Origin: a virus | Length of the DNA: 48,057 nucleotides | Direction: 5' to 3' (one strand) | IMG/VR virus record: IMGVR_UViG_3300048672_001038 | Coordinates: 1 to 48,057 of that record | Program-made: the position numbers and the translations under genes | Shown: positions 32,067 to 39,596 of the stretch, one piece after another | Numbering within the stretch: position 1 is the first letter of the stretch | Layout: every line of letters starts with the position of its first letter | Notes under the pieces: generated by a model | Told to the model about the DNA's origin: nothing | Seen by the model: only the letters and a program-made list of their open reading frames with translations | The model's database searches: none

Positions 32067-32552
32067 TTACAGCAGACGATGCTTCTTTCCCATTCGGGTG
32101 TACAGCTCCGTCTTCAGGTCGGCAAGCTTGACCAGAAACACCCGGTCACTGGCACCTAGCTTATCGATACAACGCTGCACGCCGTTCAGGATATGTTCAT
32201 CATATTGCCCGCCATCATAGACGATGAATGATTGAAACGGCTGGTCATGCAGACGAACAGCGGCGGCATACAGCTTGTCCTTCGTCGTCCCCGCAACTTC
32301 CTGATAACGGCATTCGATGCCAATTCCTAGATTCGCATCATAAAAATCAAGACGGCCAATACCAGAAACTGAATCCATATTCGAGAACCGAAAGTTCTTG
32401 ATAAGCACTCGGCCATGTTCCAGCTTAAAGGCGTTATCAGGTTCGGCATAGTTCAGTTGCCGATGCGTTTTCATATTGTAGTCAAGTTGCTCCATGAACA
32501 CTTGTTGAACCATGAATTCGTGCATGCGGCCGTTACGTGCTGAATTATCCAT
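32067..32552 (-). CDS. PD-(D/E)XK-like nuclease
   Basis: 161 residues from the ATG at 32552, chosen because AAGGAA lies 7 nt upstream; an earlier in-frame ATG at 32582 lies within the methylase end. The core GIGRLDFYD (D69) and GIGIECRYQEVAGTTKDKL (E80, R82, Q84) match the PD-(D/E)XK order, where an acidic strand is followed by E-x-K. Here the Lys is Arg, so activity is uncertain. It follows a Dam-type methylase in the same operon, which suggests a restriction-modification pair. Other options are a repair or recombination nuclease. Confidence 0.6.
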   Translation of the reverse strand: MDNSARNGRMHEFMVQQVFMEQLDYNMKTHRQLNYAEPDNAFKLEHGRVLIKNFRFSNMDSVSGIGRLDFYDANLGIGIECRYQEVAGTTKDKLYAAAVRLHDQPFQSFIVYDGGQYDEHILNGVQRCIDKLGASDRVFLVKLADLKTELYTRMGKKHRLL

Positions 32553-32556
32553 TTTG

Positions 32557-33420
32557 TCATTCCTTCCAAACCAAAATTTCACTAATCATATCAGACCGAT
32601 TTTCCTTTTTGGCGGTCATGATATTTCTACGCTGAACCAGTTCATACTTGAACCGATGCTTATCAACTTCGGCCAATACTGCCGGGGTTGCATGATTACT
32701 GTACAGGAAATTTACATCATTACCCTTCTCCAAAATTAACATCTGTTGCGACCAGTCAAAGCCACCTTTGCTGTAATCATTCTCGCCTCCATTCTCATTT
32801 GAATAGGGTGGGTCAAAATAACAAAATCCATTCAGCTCAATCGTATTCCACGACTGGCATAAAAACTTGACTTCATCATAGAATGATAACTCAGTTTGAA
32901 ACTCTTGTAAAGCTTTATTCAATCCCACGATTTCAATCGGTTTGCCATTCCAATTGAAGGGGGTGTTATATTCACCCTTCTTGTTCTCGCGGTAAATTCC
33001 GTTAAACGAATGCTTTTGCAAGAATAGAAAACACGCCGAAGTTTCAGGCGTCATGTCACCTTTCACTTCATTAAACCGATGCTTCACCGAACTGAAATAT
33101 GCATTAGCCTCTTGCAATTCTTCTTTCAACATTCCTTTAACAGAATGATTGAACTCACTTTCTAATTCCAAGTATAGCTCTAGCCAGCCATCATTGCCAA
33201 TGACACTTTTGTAAAAAGACATCACTGGAATTGAAATGTCGTTAAGAACAATTCGCTGGACGTTGGCGCGCATGAGTGTCGGATGCAAACTGGTAAAAGC
33301 ACCTAGAGCACCGGCAAACGGTTCGATATAGGTGTCGTCATGAATCAACTTTGAAACATGATAGGAAAGCTTCTCAGCCAACCAGCGTTTTCCACCGATG
33401 TATTTAAAAAATGGTTGCAT
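32557..33420 (-). CDS. dam: DNA adenine N6-methyltransferase, Dam/D12 class
   Basis: 287 residues. It transfers methyl from S-adenosylmethionine to adenine. FKYIGGKRWL (5-14) and EPFAGALGAF (33-42) bind the cofactor, LNDIS follows near 60, FLQKHSFNGIYR near 133-144 and the catalytic DPPY is at 203-206. The start at 33420 is chosen because AAAGG precedes it and the -10 box lies directly upstream of a longer start at 33441. The target is probably GATC or a related site. Its stop lies 4 bp from the nuclease-like gene start. Confidence 0.92.
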   Translation of the reverse strand: MQPFFKYIGGKRWLAEKLSYHVSKLIHDDTYIEPFAGALGAFTSLHPTLMRANVQRIVLNDISIPVMSFYKSVIGNDGWLELYLELESEFNHSVKGMLKEELQEANAYFSSVKHRFNEVKGDMTPETSACFLFLQKHSFNGIYRENKKGEYNTPFNWNGKPIEIVGLNKALQEFQTELSFYDEVKFLCQSWNTIELNGFCYFDPPYSNENGGENDYSKGGFDWSQQMLILEKGNDVNFLYSNHATPAVLAEVDKHRFKYELVQRRNIMTAKKENRSDMISEILVWKE

Positions 33421-33446
33421 TAAACCTTTCGTTTTTATCATCTTGA

Positions 33447-33474
33447 ATTATAGCGGCAATCCGAGCTTTGTCAA
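33447..33474 (-). promoter_or_regulatory. consensus sigma70 promoter for the methylase
   Basis: Perfect TTGACA (33469-33474) and perfect TATAAT (33447-33452), 16-bp spacer, minus strand. The best promoter match in the window. ATGTAACATCGG precedes the -35, a variant of the shared early element. Confidence 0.9.
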
Positions 33475-33480
33475 CCGATG

Positions 33481-33909
33481 TTACATTTCATGCAAGATGA
33501 ACTCTCGGCCGTGATGCTGTTCGACTATTTCAATGATTTGTTTAATGAATGCCCAATCACCACCCGCTAATCCTGCACCAATTCGAGGGATGTTAATATC
33601 CCCTTCACATTGCTGCATAGTTTTGTGCAGAACGTCCGTCAACGCTTCATACGAAACAAAACAACCGGACGACCCATAATACTCTTGCGTGAATCCTGAA
33701 ACAATCGTCACTTCACCCGGAGTAACAACTATTTCTCCCAATGGTGCAATAACACAATTACTCAAAAAGGCTTTATAGTCAAAGAACACTTGTGGATACT
33801 TCACCCTGATTTGACGAGCCAATCCGGCACCCATCACCCCCTGGCAATTAACACCATGTAGAATGGTTCCGGAAGCATGCAAAATGTTTGAGTTAGAGTA
33901 CGTTATCAT
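33481..33909 (-). CDS. macro domain protein (ADP-ribose binding)
   Basis: 142 residues, a complete macro domain. GTILHGVNCQGVMGAGLARQI (about 14-34) and INIPRIGAGLAGGDW (about 106-119) are the ADP-ribose-binding loops; the form is closest to the Poa1p/ADP-ribose-1-phosphatase group. It could remove ADP-ribose from proteins or nucleic acids, or bind signalling nucleotides. It lies 42 bp downstream of a deoxyribosyltransferase-like gene and upstream of the methylase promoter. Confidence 0.9.
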   Translation of the reverse strand: MITYSNSNILHASGTILHGVNCQGVMGAGLARQIRVKYPQVFFDYKAFLSNCVIAPLGEIVVTPGEVTIVSGFTQEYYGSSGCFVSYEALTDVLHKTMQQCEGDINIPRIGAGLAGGDWAFIKQIIEIVEQHHGREFILHEM

Positions 33910-33951
33910 TTACGATGCCTGAAACTTTGTTTGTCATCAAATCATCACGTC

Positions 33952-34287
33952 TCATACTTCCTTAAAGTAAATTGGAATATAACGCGGATGCCCCATGACA
34001 TAACTCATTTCACCCGCAACCCCCGTTGATTCCTGCCACCCCGGATAAGTCAGCACCCACATTTCATCACAAACGTTAATCAAAGATTTGCAATACCCTT
34101 GCCAAAATTCCCAAGTCGCCGGGATATTCATGTGAGGAAGCAGTGGATATCCCATAATCATCGGCGAAATCAAAACCGCCTGAGGGTGTTCCTGCTGAAG
34201 CTTGGCAACTCGTTCAATAAACTGCGAAGACAGTTGCCCATCCACAACCACCCCGGAAGTAGGAGCCGAAATGAAAATGCGTTGCAT
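33952..34287 (-). CDS. nucleoside 2-deoxyribosyltransferase-like protein (DUF1937 type)
   Basis: 111 residues from the ATG at 34287 (GGGAG upstream); a TTG 4 codons earlier overlaps the neighbouring gene. IFISAPTSG at the N-terminus, LISPMIMGYPLLPHMNIPAT, WEFWQGYCKSLINVCDEMWVL and STGVAGEMSYV match the small deoxyribosyltransferase-like family: a Rossmann-like strand, an active-site region and the SxGVxxE helix. These enzymes act on nucleoside glycosidic bonds. Here the substrate is unknown. Its start lies 2 bp after the upstream stop. Confidence 0.75.
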   Translation of the reverse strand: MQRIFISAPTSGVVVDGQLSSQFIERVAKLQQEHPQAVLISPMIMGYPLLPHMNIPATWEFWQGYCKSLINVCDEMWVLTYPGWQESTGVAGEMSYVMGHPRYIPIYFKEV

Positions 34288-34289
34288 GG

Positions 34290-34523
34290 TCACTCCCAAG
34301 TTCCATTAATTGCTCGAAGCGCAATCTCGTGAAAGATTCCATCTGCATTTGTTTGCAACAGACGGGCTTTATCATTGCCGAGATAGATTTCCTTCGACAT
34401 CCGACGAAGTTCACAATCCTCCCCAATGACCCCAGATTTATTGAACGGGTTGGCTTCCTTTTCAAATATCATACGCAGTTCGTTATAGGAAAGCTGCTTG
34501 ACCATTTCTTCAATTCGGGACAT
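34290..34523 (-). CDS. hypothetical protein, 77 residues
   Basis: Not recognised. Helical, with a central SGVIGEDCELRRMSKEIYLG stretch. Has a strong promoter at 34550-34578 and a GGAG ribosome site, and is coupled to the deoxyribosyltransferase-like gene. Confidence 0.6.
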   Translation of the reverse strand: MSRIEEMVKQLSYNELRMIFEKEANPFNKSGVIGEDCELRRMSKEIYLGNDKARLLQTNADGIFHEIALRAINGTWE

Positions 34524-34539
34524 ATGTTTGCTCCAGTTA

Positions 34540-34683
34540 TTAAGGCTTCATTGTACTCCGAGCAACCTTCGCTGTCAAGCGGGTCAGCAAACGATTTGCA
34601 ACAGGCTTTGTAACAGAGTTCCGCTCATACGGCTTCTTCTTGTAATCAGCTTTCTTCCGAGGAAGATTCTTGTTGGCGTTCAA
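34540..34683 (-). CDS. small basic protein, 47 residues, TTG start
   Basis: The TTG at 34683 overlaps the stop of the upstream gene as TTGA, a usual coupled arrangement. The product (MNANKNLPRKKADYKKKPYE, then RNSVTKPVANRLLTRLTAKV) is Lys/Arg-rich and protein-like, so it may bind DNA or RNA. The open frame also extends upstream of the TTG, so a frameshifted extension of the upstream gene is an alternative. The promoter of the next gene lies inside its end. Confidence 0.45.
   Translation of the reverse strand: MNANKNLPRKKADYKKKPYERNSVTKPVANRLLTRLTAKVARSTMKP
34550..34578 (-). promoter_or_regulatory. sigma70-like promoter
   Basis: Perfect TTGACA (34573-34578), 17-bp spacer, TACAAT (34550-34555), minus strand. 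Drives 34290-34523 and the deoxyribosyltransferase-like and macro genes after it. Confidence 0.75.
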
Positions 34684-35261
34684 TTGAATCGAAGATTTTT
34701 CAGGGATGGCATAACGTCATAAAAAACTAACGTCGTGAATTGGCGTCGTTGAACCAGGGTGATAACACCCGTCACAAAAGAATATGATGACAAATAATCC
34801 CGAAGAACTTTACACGCAGCGGCCACCGACCGATTACCAAAATATTGATGGTGATTATACCCACCCTTATGATAAAAAGCCCTATATTGGTTAAGCAATG
34901 TATCAATAAAATCTTCTACTACTTCTTGCCCATCCGGATTTGAAAATTGTTTGAACTCCGAAAAATGGTTTCGAGTAGCGGATGCCGACGCTGGGAAATT
35001 CCATTTACGCACTGGCAACGCTGAGTAAAAAGCATCCACAATAGATACTAAATTGTGTTGATGCGTCGATAGAAAATCAACAGCACCATACCCGAAACTA
35101 TCAGGATGTGTCAATGCGCGGGCCGAGGAACCGACCTCACGTATTGAATTCATCTTACCACCGGGGTTGTATAAAATTTGAAATAATGTCGGCGGGAAAC
35201 GGGGTCGATGCGATTCCATCAATCCTGCTTGACCATCAGCCATCAAATCCATTAAATCCAT
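34680..35261 (-). CDS. hypothetical protein, 193 residues
   Basis: Not recognised. Pro/aromatic-rich N-terminus (RPRFPPTLFQILYNPGGKMN), a His/Tyr-rich middle (FYHKGGYNHHQYFGNRS) and a beta C-terminus. AAGGAG lies before the ATG and a promoter lies 26-54 bp upstream. Confidence 0.6.
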   Translation of the reverse strand: MDLMDLMADGQAGLMESHRPRFPPTLFQILYNPGGKMNSIREVGSSARALTHPDSFGYGAVDFLSTHQHNLVSIVDAFYSALPVRKWNFPASASATRNHFSEFKQFSNPDGQEVVEDFIDTLLNQYRAFYHKGGYNHHQYFGNRSVAAACKVLRDYLSSYSFVTGVITLVQRRQFTTLVFYDVMPSLKNLRFN

Positions 35262-35286
35262 ATCAGCTCCTTAAAGTAGATGCGAA

Positions 35287-35315
35287 AGTGTATCCGGCAA
35301 GTTGAACACCGTCAA
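35287..35315 (-). promoter_or_regulatory. sigma70-like promoter
   Basis: TTGACG (35310-35315), 17-bp spacer, TACACT (35287-35292), minus strand. Drives 34680-35261. Confidence 0.65.
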
Positions 35316-35334
35316 GAAGAAAATTGTAACAAAA

Positions 35335-35358
35335 AGCCAGAAGGGTTGACTTCTGGCT
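35335..35358 (-). terminator. intrinsic terminator
   Basis: Perfect 9-bp stem AGCCAGAAG / CTTCTGGCT, 6-nt loop, T5 on the minus side. It ends transcripts from the 35.4-36.5 kb region. Confidence 0.85.
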
Positions 35359-35368
35359 TAAAGTTTTG

Positions 35369-35503
35369 TTAATGGTCAGAAACGGACGTTTCCGATGTTA
35401 CTGGTGTGTCGTACAGGACGTTGGCGAAATCCCAAAGAGCGTACATTGTCACATTAAAACATCGTTTCGCGTTGTTAGGTGTCGTGTTAGTACATGTAAT
35501 CAA
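35369..35503 (-). CDS. possible small protein, 44 residues, TTG start
   Basis: TTG at 35503 with AAGGAA upstream opens MITCTNTTPNNAKRCFNVTM, then YALWDFANVLYDTP, ending VSDH. The later part looks like a folded peptide and lies directly before a terminator. No relative is recognised. It is the only sign of coding in the gap between 35262 and 35614. Confidence 0.35.
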   Translation of the reverse strand: MITCTNTTPNNAKRCFNVTMYALWDFANVLYDTPVTSETSVSDH

Positions 35504-35556
35504 TCATGATATTCCTTTTGTTTGGTTCAGTTTGAAAAGTTTGCGTATTCATTTGG

Positions 35557-35607
35557 TATAATCGTGAAGTGCGCCAGTCCTAATGTCCAGTCAGAAATGG
35601 CGCACTT
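35557..35607 (+). promoter_or_regulatory. TATAAT box followed by a 10-bp inverted repeat
   Basis: TATAAT at 35557-35562 on the plus strand stands 5 bp before arms 35567-35576 and 35598-35607 (AAGTGCGCCA / TGGCGCACTT, 21-nt loop). A weak TTGAAA lies 19 bp before the box. It could start a short RNA or an antisense RNA to the HNH gene; on the minus strand the repeat may stabilise the HNH mRNA end. Confidence 0.4.
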
Positions 35608-35614
35608 TCATCAT

Positions 35615-36478
35615 TTAGGTGAAATCTGTAGAAGAAAAGAGGGAAGCGCAAAGGTTCGCCATGCGCTTTTCTTCTTTTTCATCCACGCCAAATACATTCC
35701 ACGGCACATCTTTCGCGTAAAGCTCTAGTGAATGCTCCATTATTTCTTTGAGCAGTGCCATATTTTCTGGGCTTCCGGCATATGTCTTTTTAATGTTTTC
35801 GTCACGGGTGAGCATTTGCAGATTACGCAGATGCCCTGCAGCAGCCGGGTGGACGCCAAAACGGAAACAAAAAGCAATTGATACAATATGGTCTAGGTTG
35901 TATTCACCTGAATCATTACTTCTGGTAAAATTATGCGGATTAATAATGTCATAATTTGCCAGATAGTACACGTCGGAAACTGCTCTAGTTCTGCGCTTGT
36001 ACGCTTCAAAGTAATCGTAATTTAGATGCGGGCGAGTTTGCCGGCCATGTTTTTGCTTAAAGTGCGCAAGAGCGTTTTGCATTCTGGCCTGCCCGCCACA
36101 ATGCAGGCATGGAGTATAACCCCGTTTTTTATACCCCGTCATAATGTTATTGTGCCGCATCACTTGCTGCGTGCCACAACACGGGGCAGTAACAGTGAAA
36201 CATGCTTTATTATCCGCATCGTACTCAAAAAATAAGACGTTGGTGTACCCAAGTTTACAAATCTCATTCATTTGCCGCTGCTGATCGGCGCGACGTTTAG
36301 CCGCAGTATTACACTCTGCACATTCAGATGATGGGGATGAAGTTATTTCAACTTTCCCACACGATACACAAGTGCGATTTCGATACTTACGGTATTTGTC
36401 TTTATCAATCACCAACAGTTCTTCAAGTGTGTACTTGGAGATATCGAGGGATGCGGAATCAGTTTTCTTTTTAGTCAT
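35615..36478 (-). CDS. HNH endonuclease with zinc fingers
   Basis: 287 residues. The C-terminal HNH core is NLDHIVSIAF (D196-H197) followed by HLRNLQMLTRDENIKK (N219, N228, K230), the usual D-H...N...N-x-K order. Upstream lie several Cys pairs (C37/C40, C53/C56, C100/C101, C124/C127) that probably form zinc fingers for DNA binding. Free-standing HNH genes in phages often act as homing nucleases and sit beside essential virion genes, here the major capsid gene. AAAGGT precedes the ATG. Confidence 0.82.
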   Translation of the reverse strand: MTKKKTDSASLDISKYTLEELLVIDKDKYRKYRNRTCVSCGKVEITSSPSSECAECNTAAKRRADQQRQMNEICKLGYTNVLFFEYDADNKACFTVTAPCCGTQQVMRHNNIMTGYKKRGYTPCLHCGGQARMQNALAHFKQKHGRQTRPHLNYDYFEAYKRRTRAVSDVYYLANYDIINPHNFTRSNDSGEYNLDHIVSIAFCFRFGVHPAAAGHLRNLQMLTRDENIKKTYAGSPENMALLKEIMEHSLELYAKDVPWNVFGVDEKEEKRMANLCASLFSSTDFT

Positions 36479-36529
36479 GGTTTACCTTTCTTTGAAACCG
36501 TTCAGTCACCATTTACTGAACATGCATGA

Positions 36530-36557
36530 ATTGTAACACACGATTTCAGTTTTCAAC
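36530..36557 (-). promoter_or_regulatory. possible promoter of the HNH gene
   Basis: TACAAT at 36530-36535 with GTTGAA at 36552-36557 (16-bp spacer), minus strand. Weaker than the other promoters. Confidence 0.4.
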
Positions 36558-36641
36558 AACGGACTGAAAAAATTTATTCAATCGGCAATTCATCTGACTA
36601 CTACACTAGAAATCAATCTACTTTCCGTGCACACATGAAAA

Positions 36642-36661
36642 AAGCCACCCGAAGGTGGCTT
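36642..36661 (-). terminator. intrinsic terminator after the capsid gene
   Basis: Stem AAGCCACC / GGTGGCTT with TTCG loop on the minus strand, followed by T4. It lies 28 bp after the capsid stop. Confidence 0.88.
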
Positions 36662-36689
36662 TTCCGAAAGGAACCGTGTTAAGTGCCGA

Positions 36690-37952
36690 TTAGCTGAAAG
36701 CTACGTTCTTAACAAGCAAACGACAGTAGAAGTCCGAAGAATTCCCTAGTGACGTTGCGGTGTCAGTGAAATAAGCCTTACCATAACGGGTGCTCAGTGA
36801 CACGGCTTGAGTGAAAGTGTTCGGGTCAGTTACCACGCCGGTTGCCACCAGGGGCACATATGGGCAGTAGAAATAACCGGCGCCGAGTTCGCTGTTACCG
36901 TCCTTATAACCAATCAGGATGTTTTCACCGGTTGCGCCGACAGCACTGGAAGCACCACCACCGATAGTCCACGCGTCATCAAGACCCCAATTGTATGAAT
37001 ACACGTCCATCGTGCCATTCAGACGACCGACCTTCCGGTTGCCGCTCGGAGCTTCGTAGCTACCTTGGGCGGTCGGAGCGAATACAGCCTTAGAAGCCGA
37101 CTGCAGCATGCTGGTCACGAAATGTGAACCAACCAGCCAGTTAGCTTGGCCCTTACGAACCTTGGCACCGATTTCGTTTGAATGCTTGTTAATCAGCACG
37201 CCCAGATGTGCATAGCGGTCGGCCAGTGAGTTTGGTGCAAAACCGGCAGTCGGGTTAGCAAAATCAAACGTGGAGGTTGAACCAGCCAGTGACATCAGAT
37301 CGGTCAGGATTTCGTTGTCGATTTCAGCAGCGATGGTAGCTGAAACGTGGGCGACCATTTCGGCTTCGATATCGATGCCGTGTTGCGACTTCATATCGGT
37401 CGCAGCTTCGGTTGTCCAACGAGCTTGCATCTTACGCGCGTAAGCGGTAACGGTTTGCTTGAGCACTTGCGGTGCCATTGCCTTACCGCCGAAACCTTCA
37501 TAATTAGCAGTCGTTGCGCCAAAACCATCAGTGGTCGCAGCAGTCAGCGCGGGCGGATAGCCAGTCGTGCCGACGTTAGCCGATGAGTAGAAGCGCTTCA
37601 TCTTACCGCTGTTACCAAACAGTTCGTCACCAACGGCGATGTCGTTAGCAGTCAGAACGCCACCCGCATCAGCCACGTCCTTAGCGACGAAACGAGTTGA
37701 GAACACCAGACCAACCGGGCCACTCAGAGGCTGCACGCCAACGAGGTCAGTAGCGATAGTGCCAGGGATAATACGGCGAATCATCGGAATCGCAATCTTT
37801 TGGAAATTACCAATGTCACCAGCCATAGCGTTAGTGCCGCCAGCGGTTTCCATCAGAGCGTGTTGATTTTCCATCAGAGTTGATACGATTTCGCGCTTAC
37901 TACCCGTCAGCCCGTTGAGTAGGGCTTCTTTTTGTGCTTGCCAATTTTGCAT
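36690..37952 (-). CDS. 23: major capsid protein, T4 gp23-like
   Basis: 420 residues. It builds the head shell. The N-terminal delta region has SKREIVSTLMENQHALMETAGG, with possible prohead-protease sites after LME, as gp23 is cut by gp21. The core shows IPMIRRIIPGTIATDLVGVQPLSGPVGLVFSTR, the gp23 signature, and AEMVAHVSATIAAEIDNEIL. It is shorter than T4 gp23 (521), so insertions are missing. It follows scaffold and protease in T4 order. AAGGAG precedes the ATG. Confidence 0.96.
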   Translation of the reverse strand: MQNWQAQKEALLNGLTGSKREIVSTLMENQHALMETAGGTNAMAGDIGNFQKIAIPMIRRIIPGTIATDLVGVQPLSGPVGLVFSTRFVAKDVADAGGVLTANDIAVGDELFGNSGKMKRFYSSANVGTTGYPPALTAATTDGFGATTANYEGFGGKAMAPQVLKQTVTAYARKMQARWTTEAATDMKSQHGIDIEAEMVAHVSATIAAEIDNEILTDLMSLAGSTSTFDFANPTAGFAPNSLADRYAHLGVLINKHSNEIGAKVRKGQANWLVGSHFVTSMLQSASKAVFAPTAQGSYEAPSGNRKVGRLNGTMDVYSYNWGLDDAWTIGGGASSAVGATGENILIGYKDGNSELGAGYFYCPYVPLVATGVVTDPNTFTQAVSLSTRYGKAYFTDTATSLGNSSDFYCRLLVKNVAFS

Positions 37953-37989
37953 GTTTAATTCTCCTTAAAGTAAATTTGGCTTGTTAAAA

Positions 37990-38886
37990 TTACAGCCCTG
38001 CGAGGCTTTTCCAGCGGTCGATTTGTGAATCGGTAGCTGATTCGTTAACTTGGCGTTGACCATTTCCGGTTACGACAGTTACATTCTTCGGGGCAACCTC
38101 AGTTTTAGACTCGGTTACGGTCTTAACATCGGTGGTAGATTCTTTGATAATCTTGCCGATGAAATACTGATATGATTCGTCCAGCTTTTCAGTTTCAACG
38201 TTCTTCAGAAGGATTTCCATCTGTTCACGCTTCTTACCTGAAAGGGGAGCCAGCACTTGAGCCAGCTTTGATTCACGAACCATTTGATTCATTTGTGCTT
38301 CGACTTCAGCAAGGCGGGCGGCAGTATCAGCAGCCTTAGATTCCGCAATCTTCAGCTTGCCAGCAACGGTGCTAGAGTCTTCTTGTTGGGTCTTGGCGAA
38401 CGTGTCGGCAAAAGCTTCAAACAGCTTGCGACCAAATTCGTTTTGCTTGACGAGCTGAATGTCTTCCTTCAGTTCGGTCATTTCTTGGCGGACTTCTTGC
38501 TCAAGGAACATGTCAACTTTGTCAACCAACTGGTCGATTTCTCGTTGCAGTTCTTCCGCAAGGCGGGCCTTTTCTTCTACAATCTTTTCCGCATAGACAA
38601 CTTCTTGGTCGCGGTAATGACTGATATCATTCTTGAACTCTGACAGTTCAGCGGCAACTTGCTCACCCAGATAACTGTCAAGCTTTTCTACCAGTTCGTC
38701 CATTTCAGTAACCCATTGCTGGCGCCACTGTTCTTTCAGCTCCTTAGTCACTGATTCAGTTACGTCTTGAGTAACTTTTGCAATATGCGATTCAGTAACT
38801 TGCTGGAATTGAGAAGTAATTTGCGACTTGGTATCTTCACTTAACAGTTCGCTTGCGACGAGCTGTTGAAGGATTTCATCAAACAT
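37990..38886 (-). CDS. 22: prohead scaffold (core) protein, T4 gp22-like
   Basis: 298 residues, rich in Glu/Lys/Gln and almost wholly coiled-coil. Internal similarity is visible between ELVEKLDSYLGEQVAAELSE and DQLVDKVDMFLEQEVRQEMTE. Scaffold proteins of this class line the prohead and are degraded by gp21. It sits directly upstream of the capsid gene in T4 order. The length compares with 269 in T4. AGGAG precedes the ATG. Confidence 0.88.
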   Translation of the reverse strand: MFDEILQQLVASELLSEDTKSQITSQFQQVTESHIAKVTQDVTESVTKELKEQWRQQWVTEMDELVEKLDSYLGEQVAAELSEFKNDISHYRDQEVVYAEKIVEEKARLAEELQREIDQLVDKVDMFLEQEVRQEMTELKEDIQLVKQNEFGRKLFEAFADTFAKTQQEDSSTVAGKLKIAESKAADTAARLAEVEAQMNQMVRESKLAQVLAPLSGKKREQMEILLKNVETEKLDESYQYFIGKIIKESTTDVKTVTESKTEVAPKNVTVVTGNGQRQVNESATDSQIDRWKSLAGL

Positions 38887-38946
38887 CGGTTTCTCCTATT
38901 CTTCTGATAAATTATTTTTCAAATTTATTCAGCACTTTCTATACAT

Positions 38947-38953
38947 TTATTTA
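38947..38953 (-). promoter_or_regulatory. late-type promoter box TAAATAA
   Basis: TAAATAA on the minus strand, 61 bp before the scaffold ATG. A second TAAATAA lies at 39001-39007. Likely starts the scaffold-capsid late transcript. Confidence 0.45.
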
Positions 38954-39012
38954 GAGCACTGTGAAAATTTGAATCAAAAATTCTTTGATACAGATGACGT
39001 TATTTAGGGGCT

Positions 39013-39029
39013 GTAACAGATGGTTACAT
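39013..39029. promoter_or_regulatory. operator-like inverted repeat
   Basis: TGTAAC, 5-bp spacer, GTTACA in the divergent region between scaffold (-) and the plus-strand gene at 39096. It could bind a dimeric regulator; no protein candidate is known. Confidence 0.3.
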
Positions 39030-39095
39030 CTTTTTGCTTGACTTGATGGAAGATGTATGGGAAACTGATGCATCTTCTGTCACCAATCACCAAAA

Positions 39096-39596
39096 ATGTT
39101 TTCTCCAAACACCCTGAAATACGCTAATCAGATGAAAACTGAATGGGAACCTGTGTTGCGGGTCATTCGGGAAGAAATGCTGGAATACATCATGCAAACT
39201 GATGGGATGAGGTATTCCCAGGAAAGTAATATGATGGGCGCGTGTGTGTTAACCAGTTGCGTAGTGAAACGGGTGATGAGTGAAAAATATCCTGATTGGA
39301 AATTTTCACTGGTAGCTAACAACTGTCACTGCTTCTGTATCGGTCGGAATGCAGTTGGTCGCAGACTGTTGATTGATTTGACAGCTACGCAATTCAGTTG
39401 CCGAGCGAAGGTGGAAGAAATCGAAGTGAAACCGTTCGTCAATGGAACGAATGTTGAGTGGTATCCCGGCTTTTGGGACTATTCACAGATGTATGCGTCG
39501 ATGGCAGAAGCTGTTAACGACTTTGAAGACGGGTATGGGTGGAAGAATCCTGGAGATTATGAGAAGGTAGTTGGGAGAATTTTTGGTAGAATGTGA
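39096..39596 (+). CDS. possible papain-like cysteine protease
   Basis: 166 residues, lone plus-strand gene within the head block. The order C50 (GACVLTSC), H78 (NNCHCFCIGR) and D94 (LLIDLTATQF) fits a papain or transglutaminase-like triad, where the Asp is often in I-D-x-T-A-x-Q-F. The overall similarity to any one family is low, so this is an inference from motif order. It could be a head-maturation or effector enzyme. No membrane segment. A terminator follows directly. Confidence 0.5.
   Translation: MFSPNTLKYANQMKTEWEPVLRVIREEMLEYIMQTDGMRYSQESNMMGACVLTSCVVKRVMSEKYPDWKFSLVANNCHCFCIGRNAVGRRLLIDLTATQFSCRAKVEEIEVKPFVNGTNVEWYPGFWDYSQMYASMAEAVNDFEDGYGWKNPGDYEKVVGRIFGRM

Noticed and set aside
35262-35614. 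tRNA gene or attachment site in the gap before the HNH gene
   Set aside because: No cloverleaf or CCA-type end could be drawn; the gap holds a terminator, a small open frame and one inverted repeat.
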